The position numbers were made by a program, and so were the translations under genes. From Victivallales bacterium (GTDB taxonomy: Bacteria > Verrucomicrobiota > Lentisphaeria > Victivallales > UBA1829), in NCBI GenBank assembly GCA_016285345.1, contig JAEEQN010000005.1:38396-102395 (forward strand): a stretch of 64,000 nt of DNA. The letters run 5' to 3'. Shown piece after piece: positions 63,803 to 64,000 of this stretch. How positions within the stretch are numbered: position 1 is the first letter of the stretch; each line of letters begins with the position of its first letter. The notes beneath the pieces are model-generated. The model did no database searches, had not been told where the DNA came from, and saw only the letters and a list, made by a program, of their open reading frames with translations.

Positions 63803-64000
63803 ATGAGCAGCACTACAGACAACGATTCCAATTTCAAGGCCCAAAGCTATCTGCGGCTGCTGAAATACACCGTGCCCTACTGGAAACGCCTGACGTTCGG
63901 CATCCTCTGCGGCATGCTCGTGGGCGGCTCGCTGTTCTTCGCATTGCTCCTGGTGCCGCAGCTGGTCGGCCTGGTGGATTCCGGCGGCAACATCGGCGCG
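63803..64000 (+). CDS. N-terminal part of an MsbA-like ABC exporter (cut by the window end)
   Basis: 66 codons are visible. The pattern LRLLKYTVPYWKRLTFGILC followed by a long hydrophobic helix and then PQLVGLVDSG is typical of the first membrane helix of type I ABC exporters such as MsbA (lipid A flippase). GGAG lies upstream of the ATG. The ATPase part is outside the window, so the family call rests on this start only. Confidence 0.7.
   Translation, partial: MSSTTDNDSNFKAQSYLRLLKYTVPYWKRLTFGILCGMLVGGSLFFALLLVPQLVGLVDSGGNIGA

Overview
The window is a GC-rich, densely coded bacterial chromosome segment. I read it as a Gram-negative member of the PVC superphylum, most likely Lentisphaerota (Victivallis-like). 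The evidence is a 52-residue protein of the small basic family known from Chlamydiae, Verrucomicrobia and Lentisphaerae (48364-48522), Ser/Thr kinases with a membrane-spanning segment, an ECF sigma factor coupled to a kinase, an LptF/LptG permease (outer membrane), a MurE with the meso-DAP-type DNPR motif, and several polysaccharide-degrading enzymes. The phylum is inferred, not proven. Many promoters match a vegetative consensus closely (TTGACA or TTGAAA, 16-17 bp, TATATT), and intrinsic terminators are well formed.

Layout. 1-1714: the tail of an unknown gene, a repeat-rich non-coding stretch, and a GspC-like inner-membrane protein with an extreme Gly/Phe tail. 2124-7092: a promoter, an FMN riboswitch, and ribBA-ribH-nusB-ftsY-aroA, closed by a terminator. 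7121-16271: a secreted serpin with two extra tandem domains, a PFL/UPF0210 protein with its ACT-domain partner, an AT-rich AlgX/AlgJ-like protein, a GH67 alpha-glucuronidase and a small unknown protein. 16427-23391: two membrane proteins of unknown role, a degenerate S41-like protein, an FAD-dependent oxidoreductase and a zinc-ribbon Ser/Thr kinase. 23414-32072: gatB on the minus strand, then a D,D-carboxypeptidase, UDP-glucuronate decarboxylase, murF, murE and a GT39-type glycosyltransferase. 32346-35730: a strongly expressed small basic protein, tRNA-Ser(TGA), rhaA and rhaB. 35765-40448: a minus-strand operon for lipid-linked glycan assembly. 40683-43255: lptF/G-thrC. 43348-48241: an ABC permease fused to tandem binding-protein lobes, a conserved unknown protein, a C_GCAxxG_C_C protein and a duplicated remnant of that gene's 3' end. 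48277-53929: the small basic protein, a type-2 aconitase, speA and a carboxynorspermidine dehydrogenase-like protein. 53942-59135: an ECF sigma factor and kinase pair with small membrane proteins, an ACP-like protein and a family of repeated membrane units. 59206-64000: a secreted esterase, a GH95 alpha-L-fucosidase, a lipoprotein, and the start of an MsbA-like ABC exporter.

The enzymes GH67, GH95, RhaA/RhaB and the BD-FAE-like esterase fit an organism that degrades glucuronoxylan, fucosylated and rhamnose-containing glycans. They are scattered singly rather than grouped in a locus. The parts least explained by known biology are the sigma/kinase/membrane-repeat region (53.9-59.1 kb), the circularly offset binding-protein fusion (43.5-46.5 kb), the serpin with tandem domains, the GspC-like Gly/Phe tail, and short hairpin repeats, one of which lies beside a partial gene duplication.
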